From: an uncultured Nitrosopumilaceae archaeon
Lineage (GTDB): Archaea > Thermoproteota > Nitrososphaeria > Nitrososphaerales > Nitrosopumilaceae
NCBI GenBank assembly: GCA_937875805.1
Contig: CALFHG010000011.1
Coordinates: forward strand, 1-18,937
Reading direction: 5' to 3'
Length of the DNA: 18,937 nucleotides
Position 1 is the stretch's first letter; the number at the start of each line of letters is the position of its first letter. Of this stretch, positions 6,660 through 13,609 are shown in pieces. The position numbers and the translations under genes were made by a program. The notes below the pieces were generated by a model. It saw only the letters and a program-made list of their open reading frames with translations, did not search any database and was not told the DNA's origin.

Positions 6660-7400
6660 TTAGAGTGCTTGAGTTGTAGGTCGTATTAAAATTTCATTTA
6701 CATTTACATGTGATGGAGAATCAACTGCATACAAAATTGCATTTGCGATATCCTCTGCTTGTAAAGATTCCATCTTTTTTGCATTTTCAACAAATCCTTG
6801 TAGGGATTCATCGGTAATCGTATCAGTAAGTTCTGTTGCAACAACTCCTGGTTCAATACTAGTCACTCTAATGTTAGAGCGAACACTAAACTCTTGTCTT
6901 AGTCCTTCACTAAATGCTGCAACTGCATATTTAGTTGCACAATAAACACTACCACCTGCAAAAACTACTCTTCCTGCTACTGATGAAAGATTAACTATAT
7001 GTCCTGATTTTTTTTCTTTCATATGTAAAATTACAGCACCAGTAGAATACAATACGCCTTTAATATTCACATCAATCATTTTATCCCATTCATCAACTTT
7101 GAGACTTTTGAATAAACTCAAAGGCATCAATCCAGCATTATTCACAAGAATATCAATAGAGCCCCATTTCTCCAAAACTGCTTTAGCAAAATTTTCACAT
7201 TCAGATCTTTGTGTTACATCTAATTTTTGATAAAATACTTCTCCACCATTAGCTGATATTTTTTTTGCAAGTTCTTCTAATCTGTCAACTCTTCTAGCAC
7301 CTATGGCAACTTTTGCACCAGCCTTTGATAAGGCCAAAGCAGTAGCAAATCCTATTCCACTGCTTGCTCCAGTAATAATTGCAACTTTATCTTTAATCAT
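6660..7400 (-). CDS. Short-chain dehydrogenase/reductase, probably NADP-dependent
   Basis: A 246-aa classical SDR. It has the cofactor motif TGASSGIG (10-17), NNAG (87-90), the catalytic Ser S140 in NLSSVAG, and the YxxxK pair Y153/K157. R36 and R37 right after the second beta strand favour NADPH over NADH. The profile resembles the YdfG/serine-3-dehydrogenase-like subgroup acting on small hydroxy acids or semialdehydes, but the substrate cannot be read from sequence. The start is ATG at 7400. A weak TATA-like TACTATATTC on the minus strand (7427-7436) lies about 31 nt upstream, leaving a leader of a few bases. Its stop nearly touches the start of the FAD-oxidoreductase (1-nt gap), so the two are almost certainly cotranscribed. 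Confidence 0.9.
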   Translation of the reverse strand: MIKDKVAIITGASSGIGFATALALSKAGAKVAIGARRVDRLEELAKKISANGGEVFYQKLDVTQRSECENFAKAVLEKWGSIDILVNNAGLMPLSLFKSLKVDEWDKMIDVNIKGVLYSTGAVILHMKEKKSGHIVNLSSVAGRVVFAGGSVYCATKYAVAAFSEGLRQEFSVRSNIRVTSIEPGVVATELTDTITDESLQGFVENAKKMESLQAEDIANAILYAVDSPSHVNVNEILIRPTTQAL

Positions 7401-7480
7401 CTTAAGTCTTCAAGCAAACTATGGTTGAATATAGTAAAAATGTTTAGACATTAAGAAATTTCAAGAAAAGTTCTAACATC

Positions 7481-7490
7481 TTTATTAAAA
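7481..7490 (+). promoter_or_regulatory. TATA box of the AN1 zinc-finger gene
   Basis: TTTATTAAAA is centred about 26 nt before the ATG at 7511, predicting a leaderless transcript. The 110-nt gap to the divergent SDR gene is one of the longest here and holds no other clear signal. Confidence 0.55.
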
Positions 7491-7510
7491 GAAAAATAGT
7501 ATTACAAAAT

Positions 7511-7732
7511 ATGCAAGCTGAAAAATGTGCTTATTGTGGCGATTTAACTGATATGCCATTTCATTGTAATTATTGTAAAGATCCTTTTTGTGCAGAACAT
7601 AGACTTCCTGAAGAACATCGATGTGTAAAACTCAGTCAAATCAGAGCTAAAAGATTTGGAGAGGGAAAAGTTATTCGTGACGGTGGACGTAATAAACCAA
7701 ATATTTTAAAACGAATTTTTGGTAGATTTTAA
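7511..7732 (+). CDS. AN1-type zinc-finger protein
   Basis: A 73-aa protein that is almost entirely one AN1 zinc finger. The ligands are C6-x2-C9, C19-x2-C22, C27-x2-H30 and H36-x-C38, binding two zinc ions in the eukaryotic AN1 fold. The tail (about 40-73) is strongly basic, with KRIFGRF at the end, compatible with RNA or protein binding. AN1 domains in eukaryotes are linked to ubiquitin and stress responses; archaeal versions are uncharacterised, often standalone or fused to membrane domains. The start ATG agrees with the TATA spacing. Two bases separate its stop from the convergent membrane-protein gene. Confidence 0.88.
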   Translation: MQAEKCAYCGDLTDMPFHCNYCKDPFCAEHRLPEEHRCVKLSQIRAKRFGEGKVIRDGGRNKPNILKRIFGRF

Positions 7733-7734
7733 AA

Positions 7735-8049
7735 TCAATACGGACTTTTATCAGGAGAAATTTTTGCTCTTCTTCCTTGATAAATTAAAGCAATAGCAAG
7801 TGCAAACATCACCATAGCTGTCATTGGGAAATCTCGAGGGGGAGATAAAATAAACCAAATATCAATATCAATTAGACTTCCTAAACCATATGATATTCCA
7901 AATCCGATTGATACAACAGCCTGTATCCATAATTTTATCCATTTTGGAGCTTTAACTAATCTGCTGATAACTTCTACAATAAAAATTCCAATTACTGGAA
8001 AAATAGAATATAAAAGAAAATCAAATACTTCGACTCCTGTATGAGACAT
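7735..8049 (-). CDS. Small three-helix membrane protein
   Basis: A 104-aa hydrophobic protein with probable transmembrane segments at about 9-31, 38-60 and 74-92, ending in a basic, polar tail. The RGRRAK-type charges after the last helix (QGRRAKI) and the KAPKW loop suggest a cytoplasmic C-terminus. I do not recognise a family. It lies 30 nt downstream of the Gins51 gene on the same strand and may be cotranscribed; an AT-rich AATTATACC in that gap is slightly too close to be a standard promoter. No catalytic motif is visible. Confidence 0.72.
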   Translation of the reverse strand: MSHTGVEVFDFLLYSIFPVIGIFIVEVISRLVKAPKWIKLWIQAVVSIGFGISYGLGSLIDIDIWFILSPPRDFPMTAMVMFALAIALIYQGRRAKISPDKSPY

Positions 8050-8079
8050 ATTTTATGATGATAAAGGTATAATTTCTAT

Positions 8080-8637
8080 CTAGTCTTCCAAATGAACCTT
8101 AGTTGCTACATTTTTAGCAATTAAAGCCTGAGCATTCTCATATGGAATTGTAGCTATATCTTCAGTCTTAAAAGGACCATATTTTTCAAGATCTGCGCCA
8201 ACAATTTCATCTACTTCATGCAGGAATCTAATAACGATTTTTTTTGTTTTATGGTTTTGAGCTAATGATTCTAGGAATTTTGATTTTCCATTAATTGTTG
8301 CAGATACAATCATTTCTGTTCTTTCTTTTTGTTCCTCTTGTGAATCAAGAATAAATTTTTCTTCATCTAGTAGATGGCTTATTTCTAAATTAGGGGATTT
8401 TGAAATTTTATCTAGTCTAATTTCTATTAATAATGATGTTAATTCTATAACCATTTCTACCATAGTATCTTTGACTTTGTTTTCTACTCCATCAAATTCT
8501 TGTTTTTGTAAATTTCCAATAAAATTAGCCAGATTTCTGTAAAAATTTGGATCAATTTCTAAAAGTGAATCATTTTCAGTTTCACGTAAAACTGCATGAT
8601 GTAAAGACTGAATATCAATTTGATTTGATTCTGACAT
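8080..8637 (-). CDS. gins51: GINS complex subunit Gins51 (replicative helicase cofactor)
   Basis: GINS joins MCM and RecJ/Cdc45 to form the archaeal replicative helicase. The 185-aa protein has a helical A domain (about 1-115), then a short linker and a C-terminal B domain (about 130-180) with the family signature RFLHEVDEIVGAD followed by YGPFK, then IATIPYENAQALI. A-then-B order identifies the Gins51 (Psf1/Sld5-like) type rather than Gins23. Thaumarchaeal genomes commonly also encode Gins23, not seen here. The ATG start at 8637 gives a normal length. It diverges from glnA with only 41 nt between start codons. Together with PolD DP2 at 13.6-17 kb it makes two replisome genes in the window, in separate operons. 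Confidence 0.9.
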   Translation of the reverse strand: MSESNQIDIQSLHHAVLRETENDSLLEIDPNFYRNLANFIGNLQKQEFDGVENKVKDTMVEMVIELTSLLIEIRLDKISKSPNLEISHLLDEEKFILDSQEEQKERTEMIVSATINGKSKFLESLAQNHKTKKIVIRFLHEVDEIVGADLEKYGPFKTEDIATIPYENAQALIAKNVATKVHLED

Positions 8638-8650
8638 TTCTTACCTAATC

Positions 8651-8659
8651 CTTAAATTG
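8651..8659 (+). promoter_or_regulatory. TATA box supporting the TTG start of glnA
   Basis: CTTAAATTG is centred about 25 nt before the TTG at 8679. That is the standard leaderless spacing seen at other genes here, and it supports TTG as the glnA start. It is only about 17 nt from the divergent Gins51 ATG, too close to serve that gene in the usual geometry. Confidence 0.5.
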
Positions 8660-8678
8660 CTAGTGTATTTGTGTTTGA

Positions 8679-10151
8679 TTGAAGTATAAATTGCCATATA
8701 AAGTCAGCCACGGTAAAGCCATACAAGTTACACAATCATCTGATGAAGTTTTTGCACGAATTCAGCACGAAGGTATTCAATTTATCGATCTTCAGTTTAC
8801 AGGTCTTACAGGTCATTTTCATCATACTACAATTTCTGCAAATACCTTTACACCAGAGCAAATGAGAGATGGACTACCAAAATTGGATGGTTCATCAATT
8901 GTTGGATTTACTACAATAGATGATTCAGATTTACTTTTAAAACCTGATCCAAGTACATTTGCAGTTATTCCTTGGATGACTGAAAACAAAACAGCTAGAA
9001 TGCTATGTGATGTTTACTGGGGAGAAAATAGAGGACGATTATCAAGAGATCCTAGAGGAATTTCTCAAAAGGCTGAAGAATATCTCAAAACTCAAGGTTA
9101 CGATAGTAGTGCTTGGGGTCCAGAAGTTGAATTCTTTGTATTTGATAAAGTACATTGGGATGTCCTAACACCATACAAAGGTCAATCTTATTCAATTGAA
9201 TCTAAAGAAGCACCGTGGAGTCAATCAGGTGACGGATATCCTATGGGTTTGCAGGAAGGATACTATCCTAGTACTCCATCAGATACTCTTGCACCATATA
9301 GAAATGAATGTGTAAATATTCTTAGCAATAATTTTGGAATCTTATGTGATAACCATCATCACGAAGTAGCAACAGCCGGACAATGTGAAATTGATATCAA
9401 ATATGATTACATGACAAATGCTGCAGATGCTGCTCAATCATACAAATATGTAATTAAAAATGTCGCTCAAAAATATGGAAAAGTTGCAACAATGATGCCA
9501 AAACCAATTGCAATGGATGCAGGTTCTGGTATGCACGTTAATGTTAGTTTATGGAAAGGAAAACAAAATGTATTTTATGATCCAGACGATGAAATTGAAT
9601 TAAGCCAAACTGGAAGATACTTTTGTGGTGGTATAATTAATCATGCAAAAGCACTTTCTGGAATTTGTAACCCAACAACTAACTCATATCACAGACTAGT
9701 TCCAGGATATGAAGCTCCAGCATATATTGCATGGAGTTCTGGAAATCGTTCTGCCATTGTAAGAGTTCCAAAACATCTCAAAGGAAAACAACATGCAAAT
9801 CTAAAAAGACTTGAGTTTAGAGCACCAGATCCTTCATCAAATCCATACCTAGTATTTGCAGCCGTTACAGCAGCTGGAATGGATGGTATTAAGAAGAAAA
9901 TGGATCCAGGAGAACAAGTTCGTGATGATATTTTTAAGATGACAAAATCAGATAGATCTAAAAGAGGAATTGGAGTTCTTCCAAAAAGCCTGGGTGAGGC
10001 ATTAGATGAATTAGAGAGCGATAGAAAATTCCTTAATCCTATTTACACTAATGATGTAATTGATAAAATCATAGAATTAGAAAGAAGAGATCAACGTGAA
10101 ATAGCAATTAGACCACATCCACACGAATTTTATTTGTACTTTGATGTTTAG
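8679..10151 (+). CDS. glnA: Glutamine synthetase type I
   Basis: Condenses glutamate and ammonia with ATP to glutamine, the main ammonia-assimilation step; central in an organism living on ammonia. The 490-aa protein shows the metal-site block WGPEVEFF (146-153), NHHHEVATAGQ (225-235), GSGMHVNVSLW (282-292), the NPTTNSYHRLVPG block (331-343), and RLEFRAPDPSSNPYL (377-391). In the loop that carries the adenylylated Tyr in E. coli-type (GSI-beta) enzymes, the sequence is KRGIGVLPKS (428-437), with no Tyr, so regulation by adenylylation is unlikely and GSI-alpha-like feedback or PII control is more probable. The start is TTG at 8679; the next in-frame ATG would remove about 60 residues, and an in-frame TTG at 8691 is possible. 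It overlaps the convergent membrane-protein gene by 4 nt. Confidence 0.95.
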   Translation: MKYKLPYKVSHGKAIQVTQSSDEVFARIQHEGIQFIDLQFTGLTGHFHHTTISANTFTPEQMRDGLPKLDGSSIVGFTTIDDSDLLLKPDPSTFAVIPWMTENKTARMLCDVYWGENRGRLSRDPRGISQKAEEYLKTQGYDSSAWGPEVEFFVFDKVHWDVLTPYKGQSYSIESKEAPWSQSGDGYPMGLQEGYYPSTPSDTLAPYRNECVNILSNNFGILCDNHHHEVATAGQCEIDIKYDYMTNAADAAQSYKYVIKNVAQKYGKVATMMPKPIAMDAGSGMHVNVSLWKGKQNVFYDPDDEIELSQTGRYFCGGIINHAKALSGICNPTTNSYHRLVPGYEAPAYIAWSSGNRSAIVRVPKHLKGKQHANLKRLEFRAPDPSSNPYLVFAAVTAAGMDGIKKKMDPGEQVRDDIFKMTKSDRSKRGIGVLPKSLGEALDELESDRKFLNPIYTNDVIDKIIELERRDQREIAIRPHPHEFYLYFDV

Positions 10152-10426
10152 GCTCTTCCAGTTAATTGAAAAATATAATATAATGAAATAGCCATTAAAG
10201 TAAATCCACTCCCTAGAAAAATTACTCTCTTACTTTCAGAAGTTGCAGCTCTGTATAGTAAAACTCCACCTGCAAGACCTACGAACAATACCAATACTCC
10301 AATTATTACTCCATCAAAACTTGTACCAGTGATTATTGGATGGAAAAATCCTGCAAGTAATGCAAAAAATGCAATTAGGTAAATGTATTTGAATCCAGTA
10401 AGTGCTTTAGAAGATAGTTGATTCAA
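10148..10426 (-). CDS. Small three-helix membrane protein
   Basis: A 92-aa hydrophobic protein with transmembrane segments at about 13-34, 38-59 and 68-88. Family not recognised. The start is TTG at 10426; no ATG or GTG occurs in the first helix region, so a later start would destroy TM1. It follows the thermosome gene on the same strand after 54 nt, with AT-rich TATA-like sequence (minus-strand TTTAATTG, about 28 nt upstream) suggesting its own promoter. Its stop lies within the last codons of glnA on the opposite strand (4-nt overlap). The SESKR loop between TM2 and TM3 is basic and probably cytoplasmic. No functional motif is visible. Confidence 0.7.
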   Translation of the reverse strand: MNQLSSKALTGFKYIYLIAFFALLAGFFHPIITGTSFDGVIIGVLVLFVGLAGGVLLYRAATSESKRVIFLGSGFTLMAISLYYIFQLTGRA

Positions 10427-10458
10427 TATTTTTCGTAAATATAATTAACAATTAAAGG

Positions 10459-10475
10459 TTTGAAAAGTTTTCAAA
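10459..10475 (-). other. 17-nt perfect palindrome after the thermosome stop codon
   Basis: TTTGAAAAGTTTTCAAA is symmetric around G10467 and starts five bases beyond the thermosome stop codon (minus strand). As RNA it can form a 6-7 bp AU-rich stem with a short loop. It lacks a following U-run, so it may be a weak 3' stabilising hairpin, part of a terminator, or a protein-binding dyad for the downstream membrane-protein promoter. Confidence 0.4.
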
Positions 10476-10480
10476 ATAAT

Positions 10481-12181
10481 TTACATCATTCCGCCCATGT
10501 CAGGCATTCCACCCATACCACCCATTCCAGGTGGCATTCCACCCATTCCAGGTGGCATTCCACCTTCTCCACCAGGTGGTCCACCTGCAGATTTTTGAGT
10601 AGCAATAACATCATCGATTCTAAGAATCATACATGCAGCTTCTGCAGCTGCTGAAATAATTTGAAGTTTAACTGCAAGTGGTTCAATAATATCACTTGAT
10701 TTCATGTTTGAAACTTTACCTTTCATTACATCAATTCCAGTCCATTTTTCTCCTTTCTGTTGTTTAGAACGTAAAAGTGTAAGAGTATCAATTGGATCCA
10801 TTCCAGCATTTTCAGCAAGTGTGATTGGAATTTCTTCTAAAGCATCTGCAAATTTTTCTGCTGCAAGTTGTTCTCTACCTTCTAAAGATTTAGCCCAGCC
10901 TCTAATTTTTGTTGCTGCATATGTTTCAGGGGCACCACCACCTGCAACAATTTGAGGTTTTAAAATTACATCTTTTACAACCATTAATGCATCATGAACA
11001 GAGCGTTCAACTTCATCTACTACTCTTTGTGAGCCTGCGCGAAGAAGTAATGTCACAGATTTTGGATTTTTACATCCTTCAACAAATACCCATTTGTCAT
11101 CTTCAATTTTTCTTTCTTCGACAATTTCAGCAGCACCAAGATCTTTTTCAAAAAGATCATCAAGGTTAGTAACTATTCTAGCACCTGTTGCTGCTGCAAG
11201 TTTAGTAAGATCACTTTCTTTAATTCTTCTAACAGCTATAATTCCAGCTTTTGCAAGATAATGTTGAGCCATGTCATCTAATCCCTTTTGACATAAAACT
11301 ACATTTGCACCAGAACCAATTACTTTGTCAACCATTGTTTTTAGCATTTTGTGTTCTTCATCTAAAAATGCTTTTAGTTGTTGAGGATTTGAAATGTTAA
11401 TTTTTGCATCAGTTTCAGTTTTACTAATTTCTAATGCAGTATTGATTAATGCAATTTTTGCACCAGAAATTGATCTAGGCATGCCGCCATGAACAATTTC
11501 TTTATCAAGAACAATACCTTGAATAATAGTTGAATCTTTGATAGAGCCACCTGCTTTCTTTTCTACTTTAATATCATCAATGTCAACTTGGAAAGATTCA
11601 CCATCTTTTTCTGCAACAGCAAGAACTGATTTTACAATAATATCTGCTAGTTGATCAGAGTCTTTTCTAACTAGTTTAGTTTGCATTGAAGTTTTTGCAA
11701 TTTTATTTAGAATAGTTTTATCATTTGCTGTAATAGTCTCTGCAATTTCTTCAAGATATTCTTTAGCTTTTCTTGCAGCCTTTCTATAACCATCTACAAT
11801 TATTGTTGGATGCACATCTGAATCAACTAATGATTCAGCTTGTGAAAGTAAAGCACCTGCTAATATAACAGCAGAAGTTGTACCGTCCCCAACTTCATTA
11901 TCTGTAGTTTTTGAGATTTCAACTAGCATTTTTGCTGCTGGATGTTGTACATCAATTTCTTTTAAGATGGTAGCACCATCATTTGTAATTGTAACGTCTC
12001 CTAATGAGTCGACTAGCATTTTATCCATGCCTCTTGGGCCAAGGCTAGAATGAACAATTTCAGCAATAATTTTGGCTGCTGCAATGTTATTTTTTTGGGC
12101 TTCACGTCCTTTAGTTTCAGTGCCACCCTCTTTTAGTAAAACAACAGGCATAGTACCTTTTGAAGTTGCCTGCATACCCAT
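10481..12181 (-). CDS. ths: Thermosome subunit (group II chaperonin)
   Basis: ATP-driven protein-folding chamber subunit, cytoplasmic. From ATG at 12181 the protein has 566 aa, normal for the family. The ATP-binding signatures are LGPRGMDKM (47-55), ITNDGATIL (65-73), and GDGTTS (98-103); the later GGGAPE motif is also present. The last ~30 residues are a Gly-Met-Pro-rich flexible tail (GGMPPGM repeats), typical of CCT/thermosome and GroEL C-termini that project into the cavity. In-frame starts at 12190 (TTG), 12181 (ATG) and 12175 (ATG) exist; 12181 is preferred because the TATA box places the transcript start almost exactly there. Archaea often carry two or three paralogues, so alpha/beta assignment is not possible from one sequence. 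It diverges from glyA. Confidence 0.96.
   Translation of the reverse strand: MGMQATSKGTMPVVLLKEGGTETKGREAQKNNIAAAKIIAEIVHSSLGPRGMDKMLVDSLGDVTITNDGATILKEIDVQHPAAKMLVEISKTTDNEVGDGTTSAVILAGALLSQAESLVDSDVHPTIIVDGYRKAARKAKEYLEEIAETITANDKTILNKIAKTSMQTKLVRKDSDQLADIIVKSVLAVAEKDGESFQVDIDDIKVEKKAGGSIKDSTIIQGIVLDKEIVHGGMPRSISGAKIALINTALEISKTETDAKINISNPQQLKAFLDEEHKMLKTMVDKVIGSGANVVLCQKGLDDMAQHYLAKAGIIAVRRIKESDLTKLAAATGARIVTNLDDLFEKDLGAAEIVEERKIEDDKWVFVEGCKNPKSVTLLLRAGSQRVVDEVERSVHDALMVVKDVILKPQIVAGGGAPETYAATKIRGWAKSLEGREQLAAEKFADALEEIPITLAENAGMDPIDTLTLLRSKQQKGEKWTGIDVMKGKVSNMKSSDIIEPLAVKLQIISAAAEAACMILRIDDVIATQKSAGGPPGGEGGMPPGMGGMPPGMGGMGGMPDMGGMM
10522..10563 (-). repeat. Two perfect 21-bp tandem copies encoding the GGM tail
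   Basis: Bases 10522-10542 and 10543-10563 are identical, and partial copies flank them. They encode seven-residue GMPPGMG units of the chaperonin tail. Perfect nucleotide identity suggests recent slippage expansion, so tail length probably varies between strains. Confidence 0.8.
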
Positions 12182-12204
12182 AGATGCCAAAACTCATGAT
12201 TCCC

Positions 12205-12214
12205 CTTTTATACC
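12205..12214 (-). promoter_or_regulatory. Strong BRE/TATA promoter of the thermosome gene
   Basis: On the minus strand GGTATAAAAG is the closest match to an ideal TATA box in the window and is preceded by purine-rich GGAAG resembling a BRE. Its centre is about 27 nt before the ATG at 12181, predicting a leaderless transcript. A strong promoter fits an abundant chaperonin. Two AGATC copies (12219-12223 and 12225-12229) lie just upstream; their role is unknown. Confidence 0.65.
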
Positions 12215-12253
12215 TTCCAGATCAAGATCGATGATTTTAAAATAATATCGGTG

Positions 12254-12262
12254 TTTTTAAAT
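12254..12262 (+). promoter_or_regulatory. TATA box of glyA
   Basis: TTTTTAAAT is centred about 27 nt before the ATG at 12285, the leaderless spacing. It is distinct from the thermosome TATA box about 50 nt away, so each divergent gene has its own. Confidence 0.5.
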
Positions 12263-12284
12263 TGGGAAAATAAAATTGTAAAAT

Positions 12285-13607
12285 ATGGTTAAATCCCAGA
12301 ATAAAGAATCTTATGATAAAATTTTTACAAAATTAAAAGAACATCACAAATGGTTTGAAAATTCAATTCCGTTAATTGCAAGTGAGAATATCCCCAGTCC
12401 AGCAGTTAGAGAAGCAATAATCTCTGATTTTGGAAATAGATATGCAGAAGGATGGCCTGGAGAAAGAGTCTATGCAGGTTGTACCTACATTGATGAAGTA
12501 GAGTTTGAATGTATGAAATTAGCTAAAAAATTATTCAAAGCAAAATTTGCAGATGTCAGACCAATTTCAGGAGTTGTTGCAAACTTGGCAGTTTATTCTG
12601 CATTTACAAATCCTGGAGACATTATGTTAGCACCGTCAATTCCAGCAGGCGGACATATCTCTCATGGTAAGAAAGAACATTCTGGAACTGCTGGATTAGT
12701 TCATGGATTAGAAATAGAATTCTATCCATTTAATACTGAAGAAATGACAATTGATGTAGATAAAACTAAACAAAAAGTTAAAGATCTCAAAAAAGAAAAT
12801 CGTGTTCCAAAAATGGCAATGTTTGGTGGATCATTATTCTTGTTTCCTCATCCTGTCAAAGAATTATCAGATTTCTTAAAGAGTTATGATATGCATATCA
12901 ATTATGATGCAGCTCATGTTGCAGGATTAATTGGTGGTGGAAAATTCCAGGATCCTCTACGTGAAGGGGCAGATACAATGACTATGAGTACTCACAAGAC
13001 TTTGTTTGGTCCTCAAGGAGGACTTGTTTTGGGTTCAGAAAAACATGAAGAAGTTATCAAAAAAGCAACTTTTCCTGGACTAACTAGTAGTCATCATATT
13101 CATCATATGGCTGGAAAAGCAGTTGCATTTGCTGAAGCCTTAGAATTTGGAAAAGATTATGCAGTTGAAGTAATTAAAAATGCCAAAATATTTGCAGAAG
13201 CCTTGAGTGATCATGGTTTCAAGGTGTTAGGAGAAAATAGAGGATTTACAGAATCGCACCAAATTGCTGTAAATGTTTTAGATTATTCTGATGGTGGAAA
13301 GGTAGAATCTGATTTAGAAAAAGCAAACATTATTGTAAACAGACAACTCATTCCAGGAGATATTAAAGCTGGTAGAAATTATTTCCATCCAGGTGGAATT
13401 AGATTAGGAGTTTCTGAAATTACACGATTAGGAATGAAAAAGAATGAGATGCAGGAAATTGCTTCATACATAAAACAAATTATAATTGATAAAAAAGACC
13501 CAAAGAAAATACTTTCAAAAGTTAAAACATTCAGAAAGGATTATCAAAAAGTTAAGTTCTGTTTTGATAACAAATTGGGTGCTTATGAATATGTCAAACT
13601 AAGATAG
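12285..13607 (+). CDS. glyA: Serine hydroxymethyltransferase
   Basis: PLP enzyme interconverting serine and glycine while exchanging a one-carbon unit with a pterin cofactor. The 440-aa length is typical. The N-terminal block IPLIASENIPSP (about 29-40), GNRYAEGWPGERVY (about 51-64), the cofactor-binding YDAAHVAGLI (about 208-217), and the Schiff-base lysine K238 in STHKTLFGPQGG are all present, as is the C-terminal GGIRLGVSE. Archaeal homologues may use a tetrahydromethanopterin-type carrier; the sequence does not decide this. The gene is monocistronic: divergent from the thermosome and only two bases from the convergent polC stop codon. Confidence 0.95.
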   Translation: MVKSQNKESYDKIFTKLKEHHKWFENSIPLIASENIPSPAVREAIISDFGNRYAEGWPGERVYAGCTYIDEVEFECMKLAKKLFKAKFADVRPISGVVANLAVYSAFTNPGDIMLAPSIPAGGHISHGKKEHSGTAGLVHGLEIEFYPFNTEEMTIDVDKTKQKVKDLKKENRVPKMAMFGGSLFLFPHPVKELSDFLKSYDMHINYDAAHVAGLIGGGKFQDPLREGADTMTMSTHKTLFGPQGGLVLGSEKHEEVIKKATFPGLTSSHHIHHMAGKAVAFAEALEFGKDYAVEVIKNAKIFAEALSDHGFKVLGENRGFTESHQIAVNVLDYSDGGKVESDLEKANIIVNRQLIPGDIKAGRNYFHPGGIRLGVSEITRLGMKKNEMQEIASYIKQIIIDKKDPKKILSKVKTFRKDYQKVKFCFDNKLGAYEYVKLR

Positions 13608-13609
13608 AT

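Noticed and set aside
8638..8678. TATA box for Gins51 in the glnA gap
   Set aside because: The only good AT box is about 17 nt from the Gins51 start, too close for standard archaeal geometry, so it was assigned to glnA only.
10522..10563. Possible CRISPR-like or IS-like tandem repeat
   Set aside because: It is two 21-bp copies in frame with the chaperonin tail, without spacers or a mobile element context.
10460..10654. Plus-strand ORF rich in His/Ser/Thr repeats
   Set aside because: It is the antisense of the thermosome GGM tail; its repeats come from the 21-bp tandem copies and it has no independent support.
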